Source of the DNA: Sandaracinus sp964481145
GTDB taxonomy: Bacteria > Myxococcota_A > Polyangia > Polyangiales > Sandaracinaceae
Assembly (NCBI GenBank): GCA_964481145.1
Contig: CAYZTA010000024.1
Location: 1 to 64,000, forward strand
Reading direction: 5' to 3'
Length of the DNA: 64,000 nucleotides
The notes beneath the pieces were generated by a model. It saw only the letters and a list, made by a program, of their open reading frames with translations, did not search any database and was not told where the DNA came from. Positions 18,109 to 28,000 of the stretch are shown here, one piece after another (the stretch's first letter is position 1; the number at the start of each line of letters is the position of its first letter). Made by a program: the position numbers and the translations under genes.

Positions 18109-19008
18109 ATGGATCTCGCACAAGCATTCCTGATCGCCTTCCATATCACGATCGCCGCGGTCGTCTTTGCGACGGGGCTCGCGACGAAGACCTCAGATCT
18201 CGCATATCTTGCCCATCGTCCGAAGCTCCTTTTTCGTTCACTTCTCGCGATGGTGATCATTTCACCTATCTTCGCGTTGCTTCTCTTTCGCTTTCTCCCG
18301 ATTGGCGCAGCGACGGCCGTCGCGATCATCGTCAGCTCGCTTGCGCCGGGCTTGCCCACGGTGCCTCGGACGGGACAGAAAGCCGGAGGCAATTTCGCAT
18401 TTGCCACGAGCTTGATGTTCACGACGGCCTCACTCGAGGTGATTACGATCCCGATCTGGCTCGCGATACTCCGCCATTTCATGAATATCGAAGTGGCGGT
18501 ACCTCTCGGGTCGATCGTAAAAATCCTCGCAATCGGGCTCTTGCTTCCTTTGATCGCCGGGGTGGCAGTTCGTCATTTTGCGGCGAAATTGGCCGACCGT
18601 ATCATGGGTCCCATTGCAACCTTTGCGAATACCCTGCTCCCGGGACTTTCGCTCGTCGTGCTTCTGGTGGGCTTGAGTGCTCTGCGCCAACTCGGATGGA
18701 TCTCGCTTGTCGCGATGATCCTCATGCCGCTCTTTTCACTCCTCTTGGGTCACTCGTTCGGTGGTCCCGAACCGGGTGATCGCACCGTGCTCGGCATCGC
18801 CAATGCCGGTCGATTTCCCGCTCTCGCGGCGCTGATCGCGACCACGAGCTTTCCGGAGATTCATGCGTTGCCGGCGGTCATTGCCTATGTGGTGATCTCC
18901 AATATCGTTATCTTGCCGTACGTGCGCAGACGCCGCGGTGCGCGACACACCTCGGAGGAGGAAAAGGCTTCCGAAGTTCACGGAGGTGCGCCACCGGTTC
19001 CGGCTTGA
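18109..19008 (+). CDS. bile acid:sodium symporter family (BASS) transporter
   Basis: A 299-residue integral membrane protein with eight to nine helices. Family signs are the short N-terminal helix followed by FATGLATKTSDLAYL, the crossover region ISSLAPGLP-type segment (VSSLAPGLPTVPRTGQKAGG) and FATSLMFTTASLEVI, equivalent to the BASS sodium-site regions. A second half with GIANAGRFPALAALIA matches the helix 9 crossover. Substrates in bacteria are mostly organic anions; none can be inferred here. It is divergent from the membrane protein at 17338, and the start is not strongly marked. Confidence 0.78.
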   Translation: MDLAQAFLIAFHITIAAVVFATGLATKTSDLAYLAHRPKLLFRSLLAMVIISPIFALLLFRFLPIGAATAVAIIVSSLAPGLPTVPRTGQKAGGNFAFATSLMFTTASLEVITIPIWLAILRHFMNIEVAVPLGSIVKILAIGLLLPLIAGVAVRHFAAKLADRIMGPIATFANTLLPGLSLVVLLVGLSALRQLGWISLVAMILMPLFSLLLGHSFGGPEPGDRTVLGIANAGRFPALAALIATTSFPEIHALPAVIAYVVISNIVILPYVRRRRGARHTSEEEKASEVHGGAPPVPA

Positions 19009-19090
19009 GTAAAGGCCCGGCCCCTGATGGCCAAGGCACGAGGAATGCAGCTCCAAGTCCGTTCAACTCTCGCTGCATGAGATTCACCTC

Positions 19091-19915
19091 ATGAACGACG
19101 CAATTTGCGGGGACAAATTCAGATCGCTCGGGATTCGATGGACCATCGGCGACGTGAGCGAGCATGGGTGGGAAGCGCTTCGCTTATCGATCCTCGGCGC
19201 CCGCCGCATCTTCGGCCCCTGCGCGCAATACGTCGTTTGCGTCAACACGGTTTCGCTCTCGGAGGCCCGCGTGAGGATGAGTGAAGTCTCGAGTGACATT
19301 GAATGGCGCGATGTCACGCACGAACTCGATCCCGTCATGCGAACCTATTTCGATGATGGCCTTGCTGAGGGGGTGGGTTGGAAGTTCGCTCCGATGCGCG
19401 TCTTTCACGACCGTTACGAGCTCGCACTCGACAATGATTGCATCCTCTGGCGCATGCCCGAGGCCATCCGTCATTGGCTCCATGATGCTACGGAGACTTG
19501 CGTCATCGCCGAAGATGTCCGTCCGTGCTTTGGACAGTTCGCAGAGCTCTGCGGCAGCGAGCCACGTAATTCGGGAATCCGCGGTATCCCTTCGAGTCTC
19601 GATTTGCGTGCAGTCATGACTGACGTGCTCGCCAAGCGCTCTCTGCGGCTGGAGAGTGAGCTCGACGAACAGGGCCTTCAGGTCGCGGCGGTTCGATTGT
19701 CTCGTCCGACCCACGTGGTGCGTCTCGAAGAGGTCTCGATCTGTTCACCCTTTCCACCCCACTGCGCGGAGCTCGGTACATGCGGAGCGCATTTCGTGGG
19801 TCTCAATGCGCATCACCTTCCATGGAAGCTCGACGATGGTCGCAATGCCTCAGCTCGTACACGCGAGCATTTCGAACATCTCCGCCCCGAGCTTCATCGC
19901 CGTGTCGGCCTATGA
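19091..19915 (+). CDS. hypothetical protein, possible glycosyltransferase-like fold
   Basis: A 274-residue soluble protein. An early segment AQYVVCVNTVSLSEAR is followed by KFAPMRVFHDRYELALDNDCILWRMP, where LALDNDCIL looks like the acidic metal/nucleotide-sugar motif of GT-A enzymes placed after a strand. The C-terminal part has HFVGLNAHHLPWKLDD, a tail seen in similar sugar-transferase-like proteins. No full family signature is present, so function is only suggested. ATG 19091 follows a GAGATTCACCTC leader; the spacing is acceptable. Confidence 0.55.
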   Translation: MNDAICGDKFRSLGIRWTIGDVSEHGWEALRLSILGARRIFGPCAQYVVCVNTVSLSEARVRMSEVSSDIEWRDVTHELDPVMRTYFDDGLAEGVGWKFAPMRVFHDRYELALDNDCILWRMPEAIRHWLHDATETCVIAEDVRPCFGQFAELCGSEPRNSGIRGIPSSLDLRAVMTDVLAKRSLRLESELDEQGLQVAAVRLSRPTHVVRLEEVSICSPFPPHCAELGTCGAHFVGLNAHHLPWKLDDGRNASARTREHFEHLRPELHRRVGL

Positions 19916-20023
19916 CAGACATATCCACCTGAATGGAGAAGATGTCGGATTGATACGCCGTCAATTGACGCCTTTTTCTGAAATTGAGTTGTATGCCCCA
20001 TTGGTTCATGGGTACTATTGCTC

Positions 20024-20470
20024 ATGGCCCACTCAACCAAAGCATTTCGGCGTCAGCACAATCAAATTCTCGACCTCATTCAACAACTATTGTTGATGTT
20101 GAACACAGAAGACTTGAGGCGCGATGCAAATCCAGTTTGCATGATGCGGTCGCGTTTGATGGGAATCCTCGTGGTCCATCTCGCAATGGAAGATCGCGTG
20201 ATGTATCCCCAACTCATGGCCAGTCCCAATGTGATTCTCGCGACGGTGGCCAAGAGATATCAGCTCGAGGTGGGAGACTATAAATCGCAGCTCAACATTT
20301 ATTTGGAGCATTGGCGTACTGCGGAGGAGATTCAGTCGAATCCACCTGTCTTCATCCATGAAACACGACGGATTTTGGGGGTGCTCGTCCAACGAATCGA
20401 ACGTGAGAATGGCGAATTGTACCCGCTCATCGAAAACGTGCAGAGTCACCGATTCGCGAAAACAGGATAG
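20024..20470 (+). CDS. hemerythrin-like domain protein
   Basis: A 148-residue helical-bundle protein. Potential di-iron ligands appear in order: FRRQHNQIL, VVHLAMEDRVMYP (H-x3-E spacing), FIHETRR and ENGELYPLI. This is the arrangement of hemerythrin/RIC-type HHE domains, although one His position is less regular. Such proteins sense or handle O2, NO or iron. It precedes dps by 76 nt in the same direction, which fits an iron/oxidative stress pair. ATG 20024 is preferred over an in-frame TTG at 20018. Confidence 0.75.
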   Translation: MAHSTKAFRRQHNQILDLIQQLLLMLNTEDLRRDANPVCMMRSRLMGILVVHLAMEDRVMYPQLMASPNVILATVAKRYQLEVGDYKSQLNIYLEHWRTAEEIQSNPPVFIHETRRILGVLVQRIERENGELYPLIENVQSHRFAKTG

Positions 20471-20546
20471 GGCCTCGATCAGGATCGTGAGGAGGCTCTC
20501 ATGTGATCTCCCGCCGTTGTGCGATCGTGCGCAGCAGGAGTTTCAC

Positions 20547-21020
20547 ATGAACATCGATATCGGTATCGAAGCAAGCAAGCGTCAGGAGATCGCGGGCGGC
20601 CTTTCACGGGTTCTCGCCGACACCTACACGCTTTATCTGAAGACCCACAATTTCCATTGGAACGTCACAGGCCCGATGTTCCAGACGCTGCACCTCATGT
20701 TCGAGACGCACTACAATGAGCTCGCGCTCGCAGTGGATCTCGTGGCGGAACGAATTCGCGCGCTCGGTTTTCCGGCGCCCGGCACCTATCGGCAGTTCAG
20801 CGAGCTCTCTACGATCAAGGAAGAGAACGGCGTCCCGAAAGCCGAGGACATGATTCGCAAGCTCGTCGAAGGTCATGAAACTGTTGCGCGTACTGCGCGT
20901 CAGGTCTTCAAGATCGCAGAGGGCGTGAGCGATCAGCCGACCTGCGATCTCTTGACCCAACGCATGCAGGTGCACGAGAAGACCGCGTGGATGCTGCGCA
21001 GTCTGCTCGAGTCATCATGA
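20547..21020 (+). CDS. dps: Dps-family ferritin-like DNA-protection protein
   Basis: A 157-residue Dps/ferritin-like protein that oxidises and stores iron in a dodecamer. The inter-subunit ferroxidase ligands have canonical spacing: His37 (NFHWNVTG), His49 (LHLMFE), Asp64 and Glu68 (VDLVAERIRALG). ATG 20547 has AGGAG six nt upstream. The stop abuts the convergent membrane protein, with the two ends overlapping by 6 nt. No Lys-rich DNA-binding tail is present, so DNA binding is not assured. Confidence 0.93.
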   Translation: MNIDIGIEASKRQEIAGGLSRVLADTYTLYLKTHNFHWNVTGPMFQTLHLMFETHYNELALAVDLVAERIRALGFPAPGTYRQFSELSTIKEENGVPKAEDMIRKLVEGHETVARTARQVFKIAEGVSDQPTCDLLTQRMQVHEKTAWMLRSLLESS

Positions 21021-21434
21021 GTTCTTCTTCGAAGCCGGCCGCGTCGTTTTCGCAACGAATCCGCCGACAACGATGAAGAGCGGGAGCAACGCGATGCGCC
21101 CGAGTGCAAACCAGAAGGGCATGCCTTGGGCGTCATCGCTGCTCATCATTCCGATAAATCCAATCAAGCCGCCGAGCACGGCGGCGTGTGCGACCGGCGC
21201 AACACCGGCAAGGCGTCCGACGAGCAGACCTGCGACGATCCCATTGGGCACGGCTCCCGCCAAAAGGAGGAGGAGTCCTAGACTCGTGGCGCGCTCTTCG
21301 GTCGGGAATTGCGGCGTGGCCAGTGAATAGATCACGGCCATGTAGAGGTAGCCGAGGATCCATGACACGATGAAACCCACCACCACGGCGAACACGGACT
21401 TGAGTGGTGAGCCTACTTGGGGTTCGGTCTCCAT
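21015..21434 (-). CDS. small four-helix membrane protein
   Basis: A 139-residue hydrophobic protein with four predicted helices: SVFAVVVGFIVSWILGYLYM, LGLLLLLAGAVPNGIVAGLL, AAVLGGLIGFIGMM and LGRIALLPLFIVVGGFVA. The GLLVGRLAG.AP..HA motif is common to small bacterial membrane proteins of unknown function. I place the start at ATG 21434 (METEPQVG) since the longer form to 21551 has a poor N-terminus. It is convergent with dps. Confidence 0.65.
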   Translation of the reverse strand: METEPQVGSPLKSVFAVVVGFIVSWILGYLYMAVIYSLATPQFPTEERATSLGLLLLLAGAVPNGIVAGLLVGRLAGVAPVAHAAVLGGLIGFIGMMSSDDAQGMPFWFALGRIALLPLFIVVGGFVAKTTRPASKKNS

Positions 21435-21528
21435 GAGCGCCCCGATGAGAGCCGTTCGAGAGTGAATGTGCAAGCCGACATGCGATCGTGATGGAGAAAC
21501 GCAACATATCGCGGTAGGTCCCAAGGTC

Positions 21529-22704
21529 ATGCGGCATCTCCTATTGGCCATCGCATGCGCTCTGATGCCTTCGTGTGGACGCGCTCCTACGGAACCTGCT
21601 CCTGCGCCACCCGTTCCGGAGCCTTTGCCTCCCAGCGCATCCGTGAACGTGAATCAATCCTCGCTTCGCTTCGGTGCGCGATGCGCGCTTGGAGCGCCGA
21701 CGCCGATCGCGGAGGGTCTCGGAGTCCTGCATGGCGTGGGCATTGCGGTCGGTGACACTTCGCAGATGATCGTCTCCGATCGTGATGCGAATACATTGCT
21801 CGCGATGAGCCGACGTGTGGCGTCGGGCGCGAGCCCCAGCGCACTGACACTTCCCGGAGCCGATGAGATCTTCGCGATCGAAGCGATCGATGGGGATCGA
21901 TTCATCGTGATGACGAATGCACGCTGTCCGGAGGCCTCCACGACCCCGCGTTGTCTCCGAGCGCGTCTCCTCGGCGCGGATGCACGCGCTCTGTCAGAGG
22001 AGATCGTCATTCCCCTGCCTGAGCCGCTCCGCACCTTTCGTGTCGATGCGAGCGGCGATGCGGTTTGGATCGCGCGTACGAGCGCGCACTCCAGGCCAAA
22101 GCTCGACATGCTTTTTGCGAGCAGGGAGGGGAGTCTCTCGGTGTTGACACGCACTCTTGGAGATGCGCGCGCGTTGGACGAGCCCACGGAGATTCTTGGA
22201 CTCGCTGTGTCTAGCGGGAGTTATGCCGTGCTCTATCGGCGGGGAGCCACCGAGGATGCACGGAGCGCGGTCGTCCTTGGAACGTCCGTGCGGGAGCGCG
22301 AAATCGAGCCGCTCCACGATGCGCTCGTTCTCGAGTCATTCGATTGGTCGTCTGGGTCGCTGGCGGCCATCGCAGCTTTCGAATTCCAGCGTCCAATCTT
22401 CTTGCGATGGGGGCCAGATGGACGAATCCGTGGTGAGGCCAGGAGCGTCTTGCCTGGTGAGGAATTGCCCGCGCCTTTCACGAATCGACGCACGGCGATC
22501 ATTCATGGCGCGGGGCCGAGCATGTCGATCGAAGTGCGAGATGGGGCGGGAGACGCGATCGCGGCTCCTGTCCCCATCGAGAACGCCATGCACGCGGACA
22601 TCGCGCGGAACGGCGATGAGTTCATCGTCGCCATCGCGAGGCGCGAGGGAGGGGGAGGATTCTCGATCGAGACACGCGAGCTCCGGTGCGAGGCACACGA
22701 TTGA
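21529..22704 (+). CDS. hypothetical lipoprotein
   Basis: A 391-residue exported protein with a signal peptide and lipobox (LLLAIACALMPSC). A Pro-rich linker (PAPAPPVPEPLPP) joins it to a strand-rich body containing repeated short hydrophobic strands, compatible with a beta-propeller but without recognisable repeat signatures. It carries no catalytic motif. This style of lipoprotein is abundant in myxobacterial genomes. It is convergent with prs, the two stops being 6 nt apart. Confidence 0.65.
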   Translation: MRHLLLAIACALMPSCGRAPTEPAPAPPVPEPLPPSASVNVNQSSLRFGARCALGAPTPIAEGLGVLHGVGIAVGDTSQMIVSDRDANTLLAMSRRVASGASPSALTLPGADEIFAIEAIDGDRFIVMTNARCPEASTTPRCLRARLLGADARALSEEIVIPLPEPLRTFRVDASGDAVWIARTSAHSRPKLDMLFASREGSLSVLTRTLGDARALDEPTEILGLAVSSGSYAVLYRRGATEDARSAVVLGTSVREREIEPLHDALVLESFDWSSGSLAAIAAFEFQRPIFLRWGPDGRIRGEARSVLPGEELPAPFTNRRTAIIHGAGPSMSIEVRDGAGDAIAAPVPIENAMHADIARNGDEFIVAIARREGGGGFSIETRELRCEAHD

Positions 22705-22710
22705 GCTACC

Positions 22711-23643
22711 TCAAAACGACTCCAGCAAATCCGAGAGCGAGCTCCGCGCGTCGAGGCGCCTTATCGCCTCTGCGAGGAGCGGCGCGATGCTCGCTTCTCG
22801 AATAAGCGCATTCGCTGGCAAAGCGATGCTATCGGTCGCGATGATTCGAGTCGGGTTGAGCTTCGAGAGCCGATCGAGCGCCGAGCTGACGAAGAGTCCG
22901 TGGGTGGCGGCGATGACGAGCTCGGGCGCGGCGCCATGAGAGCGAAGCGCCTCGGCTGCCGCGACGATGGTGCTGCCCGTCGAGATCATGTCGTCGACGA
23001 TCACCGGAGCGCGATCACGAACTTCACCGACGACCGCATGAACGCTCACCTCCGTTCCGCTCTGACGACTCTTGTGCACGATCGCGACTGGCAATTTCAG
23101 ATGACGCGCGATGGTGTTGGCGCGCTTCAGGGCGCCGAGGTCAGGAGCCACGATGATGGCGTTGTTTGGAAGCTGAGCCGCGATCGCGTCGATTAACACA
23201 GGCAATGCCGAGAGATGATCGACCGGCATCGGGATCGAGCCTTCGATCGCTGGCGCATGCAAATCCACCGCGACCACGCGCTCGAAGCGAGCGCGCCCCA
23301 AGAGCTCGCCCACGAGCGCTGACGCAAGAGGCTGACCTTCGCGGGTTCTGCGATCTGCGCGTGCGTATCCAAAATAAGGCACGAGCGCGATCGTGCGTGC
23401 GGCGCCGGCCCTCCTCGCGGCATCGCCCCAAAGAAGGAGCTCCATCAGCGAATCGCTGACGGGCGGTGCAGTGGGCTGTACGATGTACACATCGCGGCCT
23501 CGGATGGGCTCCTCAATCTCGATGCGCATTTCGCCATCTGGGAAACGCTCGACGGTGCTCGCGCACAAATCGACTCCGAGCTCGCGCGCGATGGCGGCTC
23601 CGAGCGCGTGATTGGCCGAGCCGTTGACGATGCACCCGATCAA
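22711..23643 (-). CDS. prs: ribose-phosphate pyrophosphokinase
   Basis: A 310-residue PRPP synthetase homologue that transfers pyrophosphate from ATP to ribose 5-phosphate for nucleotide, His and Trp synthesis. Motifs are RFPDGEMRIEIEEPIRGRDV at the N-terminus, the flexible-loop region FGYARADRRTREGQP, the VDLHAPAIEG segment (usually DLHADQIQG) and the PRPP-binding loop VIVDDMISTGSTI. It is somewhat diverged from housekeeping prs, so it may be a second copy. I choose TTG at 23643 because TTGA overlaps the stop of the DUF423 gene, implying translational coupling. Confidence 0.85.
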   Translation of the reverse strand: MIGCIVNGSANHALGAAIARELGVDLCASTVERFPDGEMRIEIEEPIRGRDVYIVQPTAPPVSDSLMELLLWGDAARRAGAARTIALVPYFGYARADRRTREGQPLASALVGELLGRARFERVVAVDLHAPAIEGSIPMPVDHLSALPVLIDAIAAQLPNNAIIVAPDLGALKRANTIARHLKLPVAIVHKSRQSGTEVSVHAVVGEVRDRAPVIVDDMISTGSTIVAAAEALRSHGAAPELVIAATHGLFVSSALDRLSKLNPTRIIATDSIALPANALIREASIAPLLAEAIRRLDARSSLSDLLESF

Positions 23644-24023
23644 GGTCGGAACCCTGCCCAAATCACCGCGCCCCAACCCACGAGGAAGAACACCCCACCG
23701 ATGGGCGTCACGGCGCCGAGCCATCGAGCGCCCGTGAGCGTCATCAAATAAAGCGAACCCGAAAACACGAGGATCCCCATAGCGAAAGAAATGCCAGCTG
23801 CACGTGCGCCGAGCCCTTCGCCACGCGAGGCGAGCCATGCCGAGAACGCGATCGCGAGCGCATGCATCAGGTGATAACGCGCCGCTGTCTCCCACCATTC
23901 TGCGCGCTTGACTCCATCTTCGAGCGTTCCCAAAAAATTTCTGAGGCCATGCGCCCCGAATGCTCCCAGGGCGACCCCCAAGAACCCAAACGCGCCTGCA
24001 AGGATCACCAGAATCCGTTCCAT
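23640..24023 (-). CDS. DUF423 membrane protein
   Basis: A 127-residue protein with four hydrophobic helices and the DUF423 signature: GVALGAFGAHGLR near the N-terminus, then ARYHLMHALAI, FSGSLYLMTLTG, and GAVTPIGGVFFLVGW. The function is unknown across the family. The stop overlaps the prs start in TTGA. It is divergent from the ArsR-methyltransferase gene with 91 nt between, where a 10-bp hairpin lies. Confidence 0.88.
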   Translation of the reverse strand: MERILVILAGAFGFLGVALGAFGAHGLRNFLGTLEDGVKRAEWWETAARYHLMHALAIAFSAWLASRGEGLGARAAGISFAMGILVFSGSLYLMTLTGARWLGAVTPIGGVFFLVGWGAVIWAGFRP

Positions 24024-24040
24024 GACGCGGAGCGTAGCGC

Positions 24041-24064
24041 GACTTCGGGCCTTCGCCCGAGGTC
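24041..24064. promoter_or_regulatory. 10-bp hairpin between divergent DUF423 and arsR-type genes
   Basis: GACTTCGGGC (24041-24050) pairs with GCCCGAGGTC (24055-24064) around a CTTC loop, with one G-U pair. It lies between the two divergent starts (24023 and 24115). Candidate roles are an operator for the ArsR-type regulator or a structured leader. The structure is seen; the role is inferred. Confidence 0.35.
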
Positions 24065-24114
24065 TTGACCCGAGCCCGGGTGCATGGGATTTATCTTTCT
24101 ATCCGGATGGATTG

Positions 24115-25083
24115 ATGGATATCGGCGCCGCTACGAATTTGCTCGGTCTTTTGGGCGATCCGACCCGGGTGCGCCTCATGGCGTTGCTTGCCCGTGAGGA
24201 GCTGTCGGTCGCTGAGCTCGTGTTCATCACCGGAGTGCCCCAGTCTCGCGTCTCGACCCATCTCGGGCGGCTGCGCGAAGCCGGGCTCGTGCGCGATCGC
24301 AAGGAAGGCACGTCGGCGTTCTATTCTTTGGCAGAGCAAGGAATGCCCGACGCGACACGCAAGATGCTCGAGCTCGTTCGCCTCGAGATGCGAGACGCGA
24401 CGCTCGACGCAGATGCAAAGCGCGCGGAGCTCGCGATCAAACAGCGACGCTCGGGGCTCAGCTGGCCCGAGGCCGTCGCTGGATCGATGGAGCGTCATTA
24501 TTCGCCTGGCCGGACATGGGAATCGATGACCCGAGGGATCCTCGGGCTCGTCTCGCTCGGCGATGTGCTCGACGCTGGCTGCGGAGATGGCACGGTGGCC
24601 GCGCTCGTCGCGCCCCACGCTCGGAGCGTCACGTGTCTCGATCGTTCGGCACGCATGATCGAGGCGGCTCGAGAGAGGCTCGCGGGTGTTCCCAACGTGC
24701 GCTTTGCGACGGGCGATGTGCACGAGCTCGAGATGGCGAACGAATCCTTCGACGCCGTTCTACTCTTTCACGTGCTGACATGCGCCGAGCATCCGCAGCG
24801 CGCCATCGAAGAGGCCGCGCGGGTGCTTCGCCCCAAAGGCAAACTCGCGGTGCTCGCCCTCGATCGACACGAGCATTCGAACTTGACTCATGACTATGGT
24901 CATGTGCATCCCGGGTTTCGTCCAAAGAAGTTGCGTTCGATGCTCGAATCCGCAGGGTTCGTCGTTTCTCTGTGCGATATCACCTCTCGCGAACGCCGTG
25001 AGCCCTTCTTTCAGGTCATCAGCGCCTTCGCACATAAGAAAATCTCCGCGCGAAAGCGCATTTCTCGGAGCAAGTCACGATGA
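24115..25083 (+). CDS. ArsR-type regulator fused to SAM-dependent methyltransferase
   Basis: A 322-residue fusion. Residues 1-90 are an ArsR/SmtB winged helix: NLLGLLGDPTRVRLMALLAR, then PQSRVSTHLGRLREAGLVRD, lacking the usual Cys metal-binding motif. Residues about 125-300 form a class I methyltransferase with VLDAGCGDGTVAALV (motif I), SVTCLDRSARMIE and FDAVLLFHVLTCAEHP. This architecture is known beside methionine-cycle genes, where SAM or SAH binding is thought to tune DNA binding. The stop overlaps the metH start (ATGA), so the two are coupled. ATG 24115 is chosen; an in-frame TTG lies just upstream. Confidence 0.88.
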   Translation: MDIGAATNLLGLLGDPTRVRLMALLAREELSVAELVFITGVPQSRVSTHLGRLREAGLVRDRKEGTSAFYSLAEQGMPDATRKMLELVRLEMRDATLDADAKRAELAIKQRRSGLSWPEAVAGSMERHYSPGRTWESMTRGILGLVSLGDVLDAGCGDGTVAALVAPHARSVTCLDRSARMIEAARERLAGVPNVRFATGDVHELEMANESFDAVLLFHVLTCAEHPQRAIEEAARVLRPKGKLAVLALDRHEHSNLTHDYGHVHPGFRPKKLRSMLESAGFVVSLCDITSRERREPFFQVISAFAHKKISARKRISRSKSR

Positions 25084-28000
25084 GTGAGCCGTTCATTAGT
25101 CCCGCCCTGCAGACGCTTCTTCGCGAGCGCATCGCCATTCTCGATGGCGCGATGGGCACCATGATTCAGCGTCACAAGCTCGGAGAGGCCGATTATCGAG
25201 GGCAGCGCTTTGCCGACTCCACCATCGATCTCGTGGGCAACAACGATTTGCTTTGTTTGACTCGTCCGGAGCTCATCAAGCAGCTGCACTCGGAATATTT
25301 CGCGGCAGGAAGCGATATCGTCGAGACGAATACGTTCTCGTCCACGTCCATCGCACAGGCGGACTATCACCTCGAATCGCTCGCTTACGAGCTCAATAAA
25401 AAGAGTGCGGAGCTCGCCCTCGATGCAGCCGCAGAATGGACGAAGAAGACGCCGGATCGACCCCGCTTCGTCGCGGGCGCGATGGGGCCGATGAATCGAA
25501 CGCTCTCGCTCTCGCCCGATGTGAACGACCCCGGTTTTCGCGCGGTCAGCTTCGATCAAGTGCGAAATGCTTACGCAGATCAGGTGCGCGGGCTTTTGGA
25601 TGGGGGCGTCGATCTGCTCCTCGTCGAGACGATCTTCGACACGCTGAACGCCAAAGCGGCGCTCGTCGCGATCGAAGAGGTGTTTGCTGAAAAGAAGCGC
25701 CGTTTGCCGATCATGATTTCGGTCACCATCACGGACCGGAGCGGGCGCACCTTGAGCGGACAGACGGTGGAGGCGTTTTGGGCTTCGGTCGAACATGCGC
25801 GGCCGATGAGCGTCGGGATCAATTGCGCGCTCGGCGCGACAGAAATGAGGCCGTTCCTCGCCGAGCTCGCGCGCATCGCGACGACCCGAATCAGTTGTTA
25901 TCCGAATGCGGGACTGCCCAATGCGTTCGGCGGATACGACGAGGCTCCCGAGACCACGGCGCGCCTGGTTGCCGAATTCGCCGAAGCAGGCTTCGTGAAT
26001 ATCGTCGGAGGCTGTTGCGGAACGAGTCCTGACCACATTCGAGCGATGGCGCGTCACGTCGAAAAGATCGCCCCTCGCACCCCGGCTTCAGACCCTCATT
26101 TGACGCATTTTTCAGGGCTCGAGACGTATACGATCCGGCCTGAATCGAACTTTACGATGATCGGTGAGCGCACGAACGTCACCGGCTCGAAGAAGTTCAT
26201 GAACCTCATCAAAGCCGACAACTACGCGGGCGCGCTCGCGGTCGCGCTCGATCAAGTTCGCGGTGGCGCGAACGTCCTCGACGTCAATATGGACGAAGGG
26301 ATGCTCGATGGGGTGGCGGCGATGACGAAGTTCCTTCAGCTCGTCGCCTCAGAGCCGGAGATCGCCCGTCTGCCCATCATGATCGACTCATCGAACTTCG
26401 CGGTGATCGAAGCGGGGCTCAAGTGCGTCCAGGGCAAATCGATCGTGAACTCGATTTCGCTCAAGGAGGGTGAAGAGAAATTCCGCGAACAAGCGCGCAT
26501 TTGTCATCGCTATGGCGCGGGTGTCGTCGTGATGGGATTCGACGAACAGGGACAGGCGGAGACCGCGGATCATCGCGTGGCGATCGCCAAGCGCGCATAT
26601 GGCATTTTGGTGAACGAGATTGGGTTCGCGCCGGAAGATATTATCTTCGATCCCAATGTCTTCGCGGTGGCCACCGGCATCGAGGCACACAATCGATATG
26701 CCATCGAGTTCATCGATGCCGTGCGTCGAATCAAAGAGGAGTGTCCAGGCGCCAAGACTTCGGGAGGCATTTCGAACCTGAGCTTCTCGTTCCGAGGCAA
26801 CGACCACGTGCGTGAAGCGATGCACGCTGTGTTTCTTTATCATGCCACACGGGCTGGGCTCGACATGGGCATCGTTAACGCGGGGCAGCTCGCGGTATAT
26901 GACGATGTCGAGAAAGAGCTGCTCGAGCGCGTCTCTGACGTGCTCTTCGATCGGCGCCCCGATGCGACGGAGCGGCTCGTCGAATATGCCGAGAGAGTGA
27001 AGGGCGGCGGCAAGAAGCGCGAGCAAGATCTCGCGTGGCGGGATGCGCCCGTCGAAAAGCGTCTCGAGCACGCGCTCGTCCACGGGATTGACGATTACAT
27101 CGAAGCGGATACGGAAGAAGCGCGGCAGAAGTACGCACGTCCGCTCGAGGTCATCGAAGGGCCGCTCATGTCGGGGATGGGCGTGGTCGGTGATTTGTTC
27201 GGCGCAGGAAAGATGTTCTTGCCGCAGGTCGTCAAAAGCGCCCGCGCGATGAAGAAATCCGTCGCGTATCTCACGCCTTTCATGGAAGAAGAAAAGCGGC
27301 GTGTGGGCGCCTTGGGCAAAGGAAATGGGAAAATCCTCCTCGCGACGGTGAAAGGCGACGTACACGACATTGGGAAAAATATCGTGGGTGTCGTCTTGGG
27401 TTGTAATAACTACGATGTCGTCGATTTGGGTGTGATGGTGTCTGCCGATCGGATTTTGGAGATCGCAATCAAAGAGGAAGTCGATATCATCGGATTGAGC
27501 GGACTCATCACTCCGTCACTCGACGAGATGGTTCACGTCGCGAGTGAAATGAGGCGTCGTGGATTCGAGAAACCTCTTTTGATTGGAGGAGCGACCACGA
27601 GCCGCCAGCACACGGCCGTCAAAGTGGCGCCCACTTATCCACATCCTGTCGTCCATGTGCTCGATGCGTCCCGCGCGGTGAACGTGGTGAGTTCATTGCT
27701 TGCCAAAGACCAGTACGCGAACTTCGTCCAGAAGAACGCGGCGGAACAGGAGCGCACGCGGGCTGCGTTTGCGACCGGACCGCAACGTCCGTTGGTTCCC
27801 TTCGCCGAGGCCAACGCGCGTCGTACGCCGATCGAGTGGAAAGCAGAGGATATGGTGAAGCCGTCGTTCATCGGACGGCGCGTGATCGAAGATCAGCCGC
27901 TCGCTTCGATTTCTCCTTATATCGATTGGACATTCTTTTTCACGGCATGGGAGCTCGCGGGGCGATATCCAGAGATCCTCGAACATCCGAAATACGGGAC

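Noticed and set aside
24024..24114. SAM or SAH riboswitch in front of the methionine genes
   Set aside because: The leader is too short and has only one simple hairpin; no core of the known SAM, SAH or cobalamin riboswitches can be matched.
27636..27645. TTATCCACA, a perfect DnaA-box sequence
   Set aside because: It lies alone inside the metH coding region, with no second box or AT-rich tract near, so it is chance.
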